Positions 28,201-36,272 of a DNA stretch of 64,000 nucleotides are shown here, piece by piece. A program made the translations under genes and the position numbers. Every line of letters begins with the position of its first letter. Positions within the stretch are counted from its first letter, which is position 1. The stretch comes from Nostoc carneum NIES-2107 (GTDB taxonomy: Bacteria > Cyanobacteriota > Cyanobacteriia > Cyanobacteriales > Nostocaceae). The stretch is taken from NCBI GenBank assembly GCA_002368155.1, contig AP018181.1:62001-126000 (forward strand), in the 5' to 3' direction. The notes beneath the pieces were generated by a model, which searched no databases, was not told the origin of the DNA, and saw nothing but the letters and a program-made list of their open reading frames with translations.

Positions 28201-30952
28201 CAGCTAATGCATATTTTGTTTCTGTATAACTCTGTTGAACATCTAATTTACTGGGATTTTGTGGAAACCTAATTTCTAGTAAATCTAAAATTTCTAAGGT
28301 TGTTTCTATCGTTCCCTGCATCTTATTACGAGCAGCACAAAATTGGATTTTAATTTCATAGACTTTTACTTTATCAAGCACAGTCTTTGCTTGTTGTAAA
28401 ACTATTTGCATATAACGCTCCATCTCTGCAAACTCGCCATTGATGTAGGCTGCTTCGACGGCTTCTTGATAAAGTGCTAGTGTCAGTTCATATTGCTCCT
28501 CCCAGCTACAATTACCTAACAGCTTCATGCCATTTCGCAAGTAATTCATTGCCGAATTATAGGCGGCGGATAGTTTGGATTTTTTACCAGCACAGAGATT
28601 TAATTCTGCCAATTCATACTTTTCTGATTGATTAGTAATCAATTGCATTCCAAAATTGAGTTGATTGACAATATCAAAAATTTTTTCTTCTCGTGCACAT
28701 TGATTATTTTTGAGCAGTAGTTGCCCTACTTGTAGATGTACTATTTGTTTTTGGTCTTCGGGAATTAAGCAATAAGCAGCTTGCTGTACGCGATCGTGCA
28801 AGAATTTGTAAGATATCAAAGCTGGGAGATGAGAAACAGCAAATTTTGACTCTGTTTCTGTCTCTTGCTTGATCCAATCCTCAGTCCTCAGCAGTTGATC
28901 CTCATTTCCCAAAGGCAGAATTAGCCCTGACTCAATTGCTTCCCATAAATCACTAGCAGTTGCGATCGCAGTTTTTTTATAGACAATTGATAGCGTTTGT
29001 AAATCAAATTGATACCCAATACAAGCGGCTAGCTTTAAAATTTGTTGAGTCTGAGCAGAGAGTTTTTGAATTTTATCTGCCATTAAATCAACAACATTAT
29101 TTGTAATGGGTGCAGCTTGAATATCCGCTATATTCCACTGCCATACTCCTTGATCAAAATCAAATTCTACTAGTTCTTGTGTATATAAGGATTTCAAGAA
29201 CTCATTCACAAAAAAAGGATTACCATGAGTTTTCTCAACAACAAGTTCCGCCAATGGCATGGCTCTGGATTGCTCGCAGTGTAGAGTTTCTGTAATTAAC
29301 TGCGTAACATGAGCTAAATTTAACGGAGAAAGAGATATATGATTGAGCTTAGGAAAAAGATTGTTACCACAATTGATTTTATGATTGTGCTTTTGAATTT
29401 CTTTTAATGTCAACATTAATTGATGAGTTGCATTAACTTCTTTATCTCGGTAGGCACCTATAAGAAATAAATAATGACTATCTGCTTCTGTCATCAGCAA
29501 TTGGAGCAGTTTTAAGGAAGCAGAATCTGCCCATTGCAAATCATCTAAAAAAATTACTAAAGGGTGTTCAGGTTTACTAAATATATGGATGAAGTTTTGC
29601 AAGACTCTATTAAAGCGATTTTGTGATTCTACTACTCCTAATTCTGGTACAGCAGGCTGTTTACCTACAATTAGTTCGATTTCAGGAATTACATTAATAA
29701 TCACCTGGCAATTAGTCGATAAAGCAGCTAAAATTTTTTCCCGCCAAACTGCAATTTGGGCATCAGATTCTGTCAACAACTGGCGAATTAATGTCTGAAA
29801 TGCCTGAATTATAGAAGCATAGGGAATATTCCTCTGCAATTGGTCACACTTACCAGCAATAAAGTATCCTTTGTGCTTAGTAATTGGTTGATAAACTTCT
29901 TGTACTAATGCTGATTTGCCGATACCAGAATACCCAGATATGAGCATCATTTCCGAATAGCCAGATGGGGAATATATGCATAAGTTGTCTCTATCTCCCC
30001 CTAGTACTCGTTCACAAGCATTTACTAATGTAGAAATTTCTCTATCTCTGCCATACAATTTTTGGGGAATTTGAAAGATTGGTGAAATATCTTGCTGTCC
30101 TAATGGAAAGTATGAAATTTGCTTAGTTTCGCATAATTGATTGAGGCATTTTTGCAAATCTGCTCTCAATCCATAGCTACTTTGATATCTTTCTTCCGGC
30201 GTTTTGGCTAACAATTTCAAGATAATAGCGGAAATTGTTTCAGGAATATCCGAATTCAATTCATGAGGTGGTAGTGGCTGTTTTGCAATATGACAATGAA
30301 CCAACTCCATTGCATCGTTAGTTTCAAATGGTAAATGCTGGGTGAGCATTTCATAAAAGGTGACACCTAAAGAGTAAAAGTCAGTCCGATAGTCTATTGA
30401 TCTATTCATCCTTCCTGTTTGTTCTGGCGACATATAAGCTAATGTCCCTTCCAAACGATTGAGATTACAGATGAACTGGGTTTCTCTAGAAACTCGGGAA
30501 GCGATCGCAAAATCTGTAATTTTGATCTCGCCAGTTTGCGAGCTAATAATAATATTGTGTGGCTTAATATCCTGATGAATAATCCGTTTTTTGAATAATT
30601 CGCCTAAAATATCTACTAATTTAATGGCAATTGTCAAAAATTCTGTGATTTTTAGGGTTTTGATTTGAATATATTGATATAGCGATTCTCCTCCAAAATC
30701 TTCTAATATCAATGCTAGAGAGCCATTAGTATTTTTCAAGCAATAAGACTTGACAATTCCTGGCATATTCAGAAATTGGGTGATGTCATATTCATGCTTC
30801 AATCTGGCGATATCATTAAGAGTGGGATATTCGTTGTTAACCACCTTCACAATTATTGGTTGTTGATCCCCTAGTCTAAAGCCCCGATAAATAACCGTTT
30901 TTGACCCTACATAAATAGTTTCTAGAATTTGATGCCCTGAAACTGTAATCAT
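25244..30952 (-). CDS. Giant Ser/Thr kinase-like / AAA ATPase / TPR-like / GAF / nucleotide cyclase protein
   Basis: The protein has about 1,902 residues, starting at ATG 30952; the alternative TTG 30973 would add seven. Order: a protein-kinase-like domain (1-265) with Lys in IIVKVVN, HQDIKPHN and DFAIAS; an AAA_16-type ATPase (about 310-600) with LISGYSGIGKSALVQE and VIFLDDLQWADSASL; a long helical TPR-like region (about 750-1330); a GAF domain (about 1390-1540); a coiled coil; a class III cyclase domain (TSDLRGF, INEFMGDGILVLFGAP, GIVGSQVNLAYRIES); and a PilZ-like tail. Related cyanobacterial giants usually end in a histidine kinase, and here a cyclase takes its place. The HRD and DFG motifs are changed to HQD and DFA, so kinase activity is uncertain. 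Probably a cytoplasmic stress or signal integrator. Confidence 0.9.
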   Translation of the reverse strand: MITVSGHQILETIYVGSKTVIYRGFRLGDQQPIIVKVVNNEYPTLNDIARLKHEYDITQFLNMPGIVKSYCLKNTNGSLALILEDFGGESLYQYIQIKTLKITEFLTIAIKLVDILGELFKKRIIHQDIKPHNIIISSQTGEIKITDFAIASRVSRETQFICNLNRLEGTLAYMSPEQTGRMNRSIDYRTDFYSLGVTFYEMLTQHLPFETNDAMELVHCHIAKQPLPPHELNSDIPETISAIILKLLAKTPEERYQSSYGLRADLQKCLNQLCETKQISYFPLGQQDISPIFQIPQKLYGRDREISTLVNACERVLGGDRDNLCIYSPSGYSEMMLISGYSGIGKSALVQEVYQPITKHKGYFIAGKCDQLQRNIPYASIIQAFQTLIRQLLTESDAQIAVWREKILAALSTNCQVIINVIPEIELIVGKQPAVPELGVVESQNRFNRVLQNFIHIFSKPEHPLVIFLDDLQWADSASLKLLQLLMTEADSHYLFLIGAYRDKEVNATHQLMLTLKEIQKHNHKINCGNNLFPKLNHISLSPLNLAHVTQLITETLHCEQSRAMPLAELVVEKTHGNPFFVNEFLKSLYTQELVEFDFDQGVWQWNIADIQAAPITNNVVDLMADKIQKLSAQTQQILKLAACIGYQFDLQTLSIVYKKTAIATASDLWEAIESGLILPLGNEDQLLRTEDWIKQETETESKFAVSHLPALISYKFLHDRVQQAAYCLIPEDQKQIVHLQVGQLLLKNNQCAREEKIFDIVNQLNFGMQLITNQSEKYELAELNLCAGKKSKLSAAYNSAMNYLRNGMKLLGNCSWEEQYELTLALYQEAVEAAYINGEFAEMERYMQIVLQQAKTVLDKVKVYEIKIQFCAARNKMQGTIETTLEILDLLEIRFPQNPSKLDVQQSYTETKYALAGKEPLDLLDLPEMTDPYQIAALRLMSNVTISAYNTAPIIFQLMTLQQVKLLVQYGNSAVAASSYAWYGLFLSGIVDDIDTGYEFGQLALKILDKFDAKEFQAKTFFAFNIFIMPWKFHVKETLKPLLSSYQIGIEMADFEYAARAALHYGCHSYLAGYPLVETEQDMSKYSHLMLELKQESVLCKNEIIRRSILKLLDRFEPTVGCNCGDFNDEKLLKFLLEANLCNTIFVLAINRLIVSYLLQDFPLVNKYAVLAETYLDSGCAFILGAIFNFYESLYQLAIYAEAESDEKIQILDKVHTNQQKMQIWAYHAPMNFLHKYHLVAAERHRVLGEDIQAIDNYNRAIELSREHEYLQEEALANELAAKFYLTKGMTKIAQVYMVDAHYCYQRWGAIAKVRQLEQTYPQLLIWQSSSFEKARTSISQTLNRLTTSSTSSSSDTGVAEALDLATVIKASQAIAGEIVLENLLAKLMAIVIENAGATKGVLILCQNGELWIKAVKEVGSDTVKVLQSLPVNHSDVLPTVIVNYVARTQSDVVLSNATCEGLFIKDIFIKENQPQSVLCTPILNQAKLMGVLYLENHLTTGAFTENHLEVLKILSSQAAISIENALLYQTLEQKVQERTTQLAQANMDLEKRNLLIRQVFGRYLSDDIVANLLESPERLKLGGDRRKMTILTSDLRGFTAISERSQPEEVISILNIYFEYMADVITKYQGSINEFMGDGILVLFGAPTPREDDALRAVACACAMQLAMDAVNEKLKYLNFPQLDMGIGINTGLVILGNIGSEKRTKYGIVGSQVNLAYRIESYSLGGEILISEQTLQEVGSIVRINGQKQVHPKGVKQLINIYCVDGIGKPYNLFLPREEEIFFTLTEIIPIQYAMIEEKHINETMFQGSVTQISEKGAKVYCDHVSEGCLPPAQTNIKLNLLVSNIPAELQEDIYAKVSENLADSRSFYLHFSRKSLALEILLWAKLSQKICLFPSSVN

Positions 30953-31578
30953 AGTTGTATTCTTGACTCCCAATAAGTATTACCTATTTTTTGATTTTCA
31001 ATATTGAGGAATCACAATCAATTCCTCAATATTGGAACATCAACCATTTGGGCAGATGATTGGAAAATTTTTCATCTTAACGCTTGTAAGCTTTAAGAAC
31101 ACTGACTAAAGAGTGTTTATGTTGGGAAAGCTTTTGCAATAGCGCTAAAGAATATTTACAAACAGTTAATCCGTGAAGAGTTATCTATCAGTTATCAAGT
31201 GATTAATGTTAAGTAATCACTTGCATAACGAATTTAATAAACAAACCTTAAAATGTAGTTTTTAATACTGTTTATCAAATATGTTTATGGAATTTAAAAA
31301 AAGTAGATGAGAGAAGTTTAATAAAAGTATTGATTTGCAAATTTTCTTAGTAATGAAAAACTGAATAAATGATATTAGCTTGATTATCAAATCATGATAA
31401 TCATAATTTGATAATCAAAAACACACAAGACAAGCATAATGCCGATTAAAAAAGTTTTCTCTAATCAATAGCGATGATGAAGTAGGTTAAAAGCAAATAC
31501 AGTTCAGTTAAGAAAATTAATTGATAACAAAACCAAAAAACTGGTTACTCAACAAAAAAACAGAACAATACTTTTGGA

Positions 31579-31640
31579 GGGGGTTTGGGGGACGCAACCG
31601 TCACCCAATCGGGGGTTTGGGGGAGAATCCCCCAATTGAG
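31579..31640. repeat. G-rich direct repeat in the 30953-31836 gap
   Basis: GGGGGTTTGGGGGA occurs at 31579-31592 and again at 31611-31624. The second copy is followed by ATCCCCC, giving a GGGGGAGAATCCCCC hairpin. The remaining ~0.8 kb between the giant gene and glcD is AT-rich, and I see no credible gene in it. Confidence 0.6.
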
Positions 31641-31836
31641 CTAGCTTTTTTAATAAGTGACAAATCAATCGCTAATGAGCTTAACCCAAGCGTATTGTTG
31701 TGATCTAGTACGCAATAAATGCAAAAAAGGCGATCGCACTCTGGTAACTCCTGTCACAATATTCTTGTATGAGCCATGCATTTGCAGGCTCAGGTGCTCA
31801 ACCTGGACTGCATCTAACCCTTATCAGAAACAAGTT

Positions 31837-33309
31837 ATGCTCACCCAAGACAAACAACAACGTAACTGGAAACCTATTATTCAAGCATTTGAGGCTGTTC
31901 TGGGTAAAAATGGTGTAGTGCAACGCCGTGAGGAACTAATTACTTATGAATGCGATGGTTTAACAGGTTATCGCCAGCGTCCGGCGGTAGTTGTACTTCC
32001 CAGAACTACAGAACAGGTTGCAGCGGCGGTAAAAATATGCAACCAATACTCTCTTCCCTTCATTGCACGGGGTTCTGGGACAGGTTTATCTGGTGGCGCT
32101 TTGCCTGGGGAAGATTCAGTTTTAATTGTTACTTCTTTAATGCGGCAAATACTCAGCATTGATTTAGAAAATCAACGTGCTGTTGTGCAACCAGGAGTAA
32201 TTAATAGCTGGGTAACACAAGCGGTAAGTGGTGCAGGTTTTTATTATGCACCAGACCCCTCCAGCCAAATTATCTGTTCAATTGGCGGCAATATTGCGGA
32301 AAATTCTGGGGGTGTGCATTGTCTGAAATATGGTGTAACTACTAATCATGTTCTCGGATTAAAATTAGTGCTGCCTGATGGTGAGATAGTAGAGGTGGGT
32401 GGACAAATTCCCGAAATGCCTGGTTATGATTTAACAGGTATATTTGTGGGTTCAGAAGGTACTTTGGGGATTGCTACAGAAATTACCCTGAAAATTCTCA
32501 AAACTGCGGAATCAATTTGTGTATTGTTAGCAGACTTTACGAGTGTTGAAGCTGCTGGGGCTGCTGTTTCCGATATCATCAGTGCGGGGATTATTCCTGG
32601 TGGTATGGAAATGATGGATAACTTTAGTATTAATGCTGTGGAAGATGTGGTAGCAACTAATTGTTATCCTCGCGATGCTACGGCAATTTTACTAATTGAA
32701 ATCGATGGTTTAGAAGTAGAAGTTGCAGGTAATAAACAACGGGTAATAGAAATTTGTAAACAGAATGGTGCGCGTAGTGTCACTTCTGCCAGCGATCCCG
32801 AAACGCGATTAAAACTTTGGAAAGGGCGGAAAGCTGCTTTTGCGGCTGCAGGACATTTAAGCCCAGATTATTATGTGCAAGATGGCGTAATTCCTCGAAC
32901 TCAGTTACCCTATGTGTTACAAGAAATTGAGGCATTAAGCCAAAAATTTGGTTATCGAGTTGCCAATGTATTTCATGCTGGTGATGGTAATCTTCACCCA
33001 CTAATTCTTTACGATAACTCCATACATGGGGCATTAGAAAAAGTTGAAGAATTAGGAGGAGAAATTCTCAAACTTTGCGTGAAAGTCGGCGGTAGCATTT
33101 CGGGCGAACATGGTATTGGTGCAGATAAAAAATGCTATATGCCAGATATGTTTAGTCAAGCTGATTTAGAAACTATGCAATGGGTAAGGCAAGTTTTTAA
33201 TCCCAAAGGTCTAGCCAATCCAGACAAGATATTTCCTACACCACGAACTTGTGGAGAAGCGGCAAATACAGTAAGCGCGAAAAAGTTTGAAGGAATTGAG
33301 AGATTTTAA
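31837..33309 (+). CDS. glcD: FAD-linked glycolate dehydrogenase subunit GlcD
   Basis: The 490-residue enzyme oxidises glycolate from photorespiration to glyoxylate, passing electrons to the membrane chain. I use ATG 31837 (MLTQDKQQRNWKPIIQAFEA), which gives the usual length; an upstream in-frame extension has no similarity to the family. The FAD-binding-4 domain (about 45-225) has PAVVVLPRTTEQVAAAV, FIARGSGTGLSGGALP, DPSSQIICSIGGNIAENSGG and GSEGTLGIATEITLK. The C-terminal FAD-oxidase domain has GGMEMMDNFSINAVEDV, YRVANVFHAGDGNLHPLILYD, and SGEHGIGADKKCYM. Its partner subunits are not adjacent. The HAGDGNLHP histidines are the usual metal/substrate site. Confidence 0.93.
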   Translation: MLTQDKQQRNWKPIIQAFEAVLGKNGVVQRREELITYECDGLTGYRQRPAVVVLPRTTEQVAAAVKICNQYSLPFIARGSGTGLSGGALPGEDSVLIVTSLMRQILSIDLENQRAVVQPGVINSWVTQAVSGAGFYYAPDPSSQIICSIGGNIAENSGGVHCLKYGVTTNHVLGLKLVLPDGEIVEVGGQIPEMPGYDLTGIFVGSEGTLGIATEITLKILKTAESICVLLADFTSVEAAGAAVSDIISAGIIPGGMEMMDNFSINAVEDVVATNCYPRDATAILLIEIDGLEVEVAGNKQRVIEICKQNGARSVTSASDPETRLKLWKGRKAAFAAAGHLSPDYYVQDGVIPRTQLPYVLQEIEALSQKFGYRVANVFHAGDGNLHPLILYDNSIHGALEKVEELGGEILKLCVKVGGSISGEHGIGADKKCYMPDMFSQADLETMQWVRQVFNPKGLANPDKIFPTPRTCGEAANTVSAKKFEGIERF

Positions 33310-33345
33310 TAATTCGTAATTCGTAATTCGTAATTCGTAATTAAA
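33309..33345. repeat. Heptamer array TTCGTAA
   Basis: About four perfect TTCGTAA units begin within bases of the glcD stop codon. Confidence 0.9.
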
Positions 33346-33530
33346 AGCAAGATAATTACGAGTTACGAAGCAAACTGAGCAATTAGAAAGTTTTGAATGA
33401 TGACCTGATCATGAGAATTATGTTGTATTCAGTCTAGATTTCTAGTAGAAATTACGATGAGATACATTGGTAGGGGCAAGGCACTGCCTTGTCCTTACAA
33501 TTGTCTGGCTTTGCGCCCGCATAATTTACG

Positions 33531-33634
33531 TAATACCAATTCAAATAATGTTTGCGACACATCAATATATTCTAGAGGGCAAGGCAGTGCCTTGCCCCTA
33601 CAATCTGTCGCGTTATTTTTTCAAATTGGTATAA
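33531..33634. mobile_element. 104-bp MITE-like palindromic element (intact copy)
   Basis: The outer ends are TAATACCAATT and AATTGGTATAA. Inner arms are GCGACA / TGTCGC, and the centre is the palindrome GGCAAGGCAGTGCCTTGCC. The same element occurs at 49666, where an IS4-type insertion sequence splits it, and a shortened relative is at 40001. A related palindrome, GGGCAAGGCACTGCCTTGTCC with one mismatch, sits just upstream at 33473-33493. Confidence 0.8.
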
Positions 33635-33753
33635 CGCAAAAAATATTTGAATTTGTATGATTTTTGGCAGATGTAAATCTCTGTTGATGCTGCAATTTGT
33701 CACGGCAGCTTTGGTAACTGATGACGAATAACTTTGAGGACTGCTATAGTATA

Positions 33754-33779
33754 AAAGCCTGCTGATCCAGGCTTTTTTT
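33754..33779 (+). terminator. Intrinsic terminator in a gene-free region
   Basis: AAAGCCTG pairs with CAGGCTTT across a six-base CTGATC loop and runs into a T7 tract. It is 445 bases downstream of glcD and 200 before the next gene, so it may close an unannotated short transcript from the 33635-33753 interval. The rest of the 33310-33980 gap holds repeats only. Confidence 0.65.
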
Positions 33780-33980
33780 GCATATATTTACTGTTTGATA
33801 AGGATGAGTATGTTTGTTATTCTCAAAGATTAAAATAGTTAAATTTGAGCAAATTTGATTTTGAGATATTTGCTAAAGTTGATGCTATAACTACATAATC
33901 CGGAAACTGGAGATTGACTTTGTAGTTATATATTTTCCTTCTATCCTTTCTATCTCTTCAAAACGAAGTCAAGCCCATAA

Positions 33981-35225
33981 ATGAATCGGTTTGCCCGCCG
34001 TTATTTTTGTTACTGGCTGTGTTTGGAATTATTATTATGCTTCATCGCATTTTCTCTTCCTTCTCATTCAGTTTATTACCAAAAAGCCAGTCCTCCAACT
34101 ACAACCGAAATTCGTGGTGTTTGGCTAACTAATGTTGCCAGTGGTGTATTCTTTGTCCCTTGGGGTATTAATCGCGCTGTTAACCAACTTTCAGAGCTTA
34201 ACTTTAATACTATTTATCCTGTAGTTTGGAACAGAGGTCATACTTTTTACAATAGTACAGTTGCGAAAAGAGTAACAGGTTCAGATACTCAACCTTTACT
34301 CAAAATTATGCATGGTGGACAAGATGTTTTAGCAGAGTTAATTCAACTTGCTAAACCTCAAGGTATCAGAATTGTCCCTTGGTTTGAATATGGGTTTATG
34401 ACACCACCATATTCTCAATTAGCACTACGTTACCCGGAATGGCTAACAAATGGGCAAGAAGGTATTAAGTCAGTTAATGAAATTCCACCGGAAGAAATTG
34501 GTAATAATCATGTTACTAAACTAGCTTGGCTTAATCCTTTGCATCCACAAGTTCAAGAGTTCATTCAAGAGCTAATTGTAGAAGTTGTCAGTAAATATGA
34601 TGTGGATGGAATTCAGCTTGACGACCATTTTGGTATGCCAGTACAGTTTGGTTACGATGCTTTTACTATCGAACTTTACCAACAAGAACACCAAGGTAAA
34701 AGTCCGCCCAAAAACCCTTTTAATTCAGAATGGATGCGTTGGCGAGCGGAAAAACTGACTGATTTCATGGCAGCAATTTATCAATCTGTGAAAGCAGTGA
34801 AACCTTATGTGAAAATTTCTTTGTCTCCCAACTCTCAAGCTTTTGCTTACAAATATTATTTGCAAAATTGGGAAGATTGGGTAAAAAAAGGTTTAATAGA
34901 TGAGTTGATTTTGCAGGTATATCGAGATAGCAAAAATAGTTTTATCGCAGAACTAGAACAGCCAGCCGTGGAATTTGCTCGCAGCCAAATACCTGTAGGC
35001 ATTGGGATATCAACGGGCACATTGCGCGATTCCGTAGAGATTACCCAAATCAAAGAACAGGTTAAGATAGCGCGCGATCGCAAGTTTAATGGTATCTCAT
35101 TTTTCTACTGGGAAAGTTTATGGGGTTATATCTCACCAGAGTCCCCCCAAAGGCGACGCAGGGCTTTTCTAGAGATGTTTAACACCAAAGCTGCGACACC
35201 AATTCTCCTACCAAAGAAAATTTGA
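33981..35225 (+). CDS. GHL10 (DUF187) glycoside-hydrolase-like exported protein
   Basis: The 414-residue protein has an N-terminal signal or anchor segment (YFCYWLCLELLLCFIAFSLP, about 9-28). A TIM-barrel-like domain of the GHL10/YngK group follows: EIRGVWLTNVASGVFFVPWG (about 45-64), LNFNTIYPVVWNRGHTFY, GIRIVPWFEYGFMTPPYSQL, WLNPLHPQVQEFI, VDGIQLDDHFGMP, and VKISLSPNSQAF. The family is predicted to cleave glycosidic bonds, possibly in cell wall or exopolysaccharide, with acidic residues in DGIQLDDHF as candidates. The next gene begins one base before its last base ends (TGATG), so the two form a coupled unit. The substrate is unknown. Confidence 0.87.
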   Translation: MNRFARRYFCYWLCLELLLCFIAFSLPSHSVYYQKASPPTTTEIRGVWLTNVASGVFFVPWGINRAVNQLSELNFNTIYPVVWNRGHTFYNSTVAKRVTGSDTQPLLKIMHGGQDVLAELIQLAKPQGIRIVPWFEYGFMTPPYSQLALRYPEWLTNGQEGIKSVNEIPPEEIGNNHVTKLAWLNPLHPQVQEFIQELIVEVVSKYDVDGIQLDDHFGMPVQFGYDAFTIELYQQEHQGKSPPKNPFNSEWMRWRAEKLTDFMAAIYQSVKAVKPYVKISLSPNSQAFAYKYYLQNWEDWVKKGLIDELILQVYRDSKNSFIAELEQPAVEFARSQIPVGIGISTGTLRDSVEITQIKEQVKIARDRKFNGISFFYWESLWGYISPESPQRRRRAFLEMFNTKAATPILLPKKI

Positions 35226-35794
35226 TGTTATTTGTACCTGTCAAAACTCAATTTAGCTTTACTTTGCAATGGACAATAGCCACTTTGAGTGGTTTTTTAG
35301 TGAGTCTGCTATTCATTGAAATTGGCGAAAAGCCAGATTTGGGTTTATTACAGGCGATGATTGGCGGATTAGCGATTGCACTAGCTCAGACTATCATGCT
35401 CACCCATACCAGCTTTTACCTGAAGTGGGTATTGTTCACAATGGGGGGTTGGGGTGCGATCGCAATTATTGGTGTAGGTGCTATAGGTTGGATTGTACCC
35501 ACAACTGACTTACTCCCAACGAGGATGCTTTATGAGGCGCTTTCTGGGTTAATTGGCGGTTTTGTCATTGGATTTGCTCAATGGTGGGCTATTTACCAAT
35601 CAGTTCCTTTAGCTTGGCGCTGGATATTTATTAGTGCATTTAGCTGGGCAATAGCCTTGCCCATCGGTGCAGCTATTGGCTTGATTTTACGTCAACTCAC
35701 ACAGTTTTTTCTAGGCGAAGTTATCGGTTTAGCGATCGCTTGGCTGCTGGTTGCTATTTTGACGGGGATGAATGCTTATAAGTTGTTGAAGTGA
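35225..35794 (+). CDS. Hypothetical multi-pass membrane protein coupled to the GHL10 gene
   Basis: This 189-residue protein starts at ATG 35225, which shares its first base with the upstream stop codon (TGATG). It has five or six hydrophobic segments with Gly-rich helices (ATLSGFLVSLLFIEIGEKPD, MIGGLAIALAQTIML, LSGLIGGFVIGFAQWWAIYQ, IALPIGAAIGLILRQ). The repeated G-x-x-x-A-Q pattern suggests an internal duplication of a two-helix unit (GGLAIALAQ / GGFVIGFAQ). No family I can name with confidence. By position it may localise or assist the glycosidase-like protein. Confidence 0.8.
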   Translation: MLFVPVKTQFSFTLQWTIATLSGFLVSLLFIEIGEKPDLGLLQAMIGGLAIALAQTIMLTHTSFYLKWVLFTMGGWGAIAIIGVGAIGWIVPTTDLLPTRMLYEALSGLIGGFVIGFAQWWAIYQSVPLAWRWIFISAFSWAIALPIGAAIGLILRQLTQFFLGEVIGLAIAWLLVAILTGMNAYKLLK

Positions 35795-35796
35795 TT

Positions 35797-35938
35797 GGGG
35801 GGTTGGGGACTGGGGACTGGGGATTGGGGACTGGGGATTGGGGACTGGGGATGAGGGAGCAGAGGAAGCAGAGGTGCAGGGGAGAATAGCCATTACTCAT
35901 TACTCATTACTCATTACTCATTACTCATTACTCATTAC
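35797..35938. repeat. Composite heptamer array, copy A
   Basis: About seven GGGGACT/GGGGATT units (35797-35850) are followed by a purine-rich link and about seven TTACTCA units (35885-35936), then CCAATGCCCCA. The same three-part order occurs at 59479-59603. The remaining bases to 36272 are AT-rich leader for the next gene. Confidence 0.85.
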
Positions 35939-36272
35939 CAATGCCCCACCTATTAAGAATAATCACAATAATTCATAATAGTCCTTGATTATACTTAAAA
36001 TATGTGCAAAAATCTTTAAGGAATTATTAACAAATCAATATCAAGTAACTTTACACTAACCTGCCCATGTATTTTATTCTTCAACCAGCAGGATTTGTTA
36101 AGCTTACTTTTATGGGCTTTCCGTAATTTCTGAAGAGAAATAGAGAAAGACGCAAATATCAATAGATCCAAGCTGACAATCCTTTGCTTTAGGCGCTAAG
36201 GATAATTTTTACGACCGTAACTATACAAGAGAGCGCCTAGATGAGTCAGTTATACCAGACAGGGACTCTCGC

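Noticed and set aside
31657-31836. N-terminal extension of GlcD (60 residues)
   Set aside because: It has no resemblance to the family, and ATG 31837 gives the usual length.
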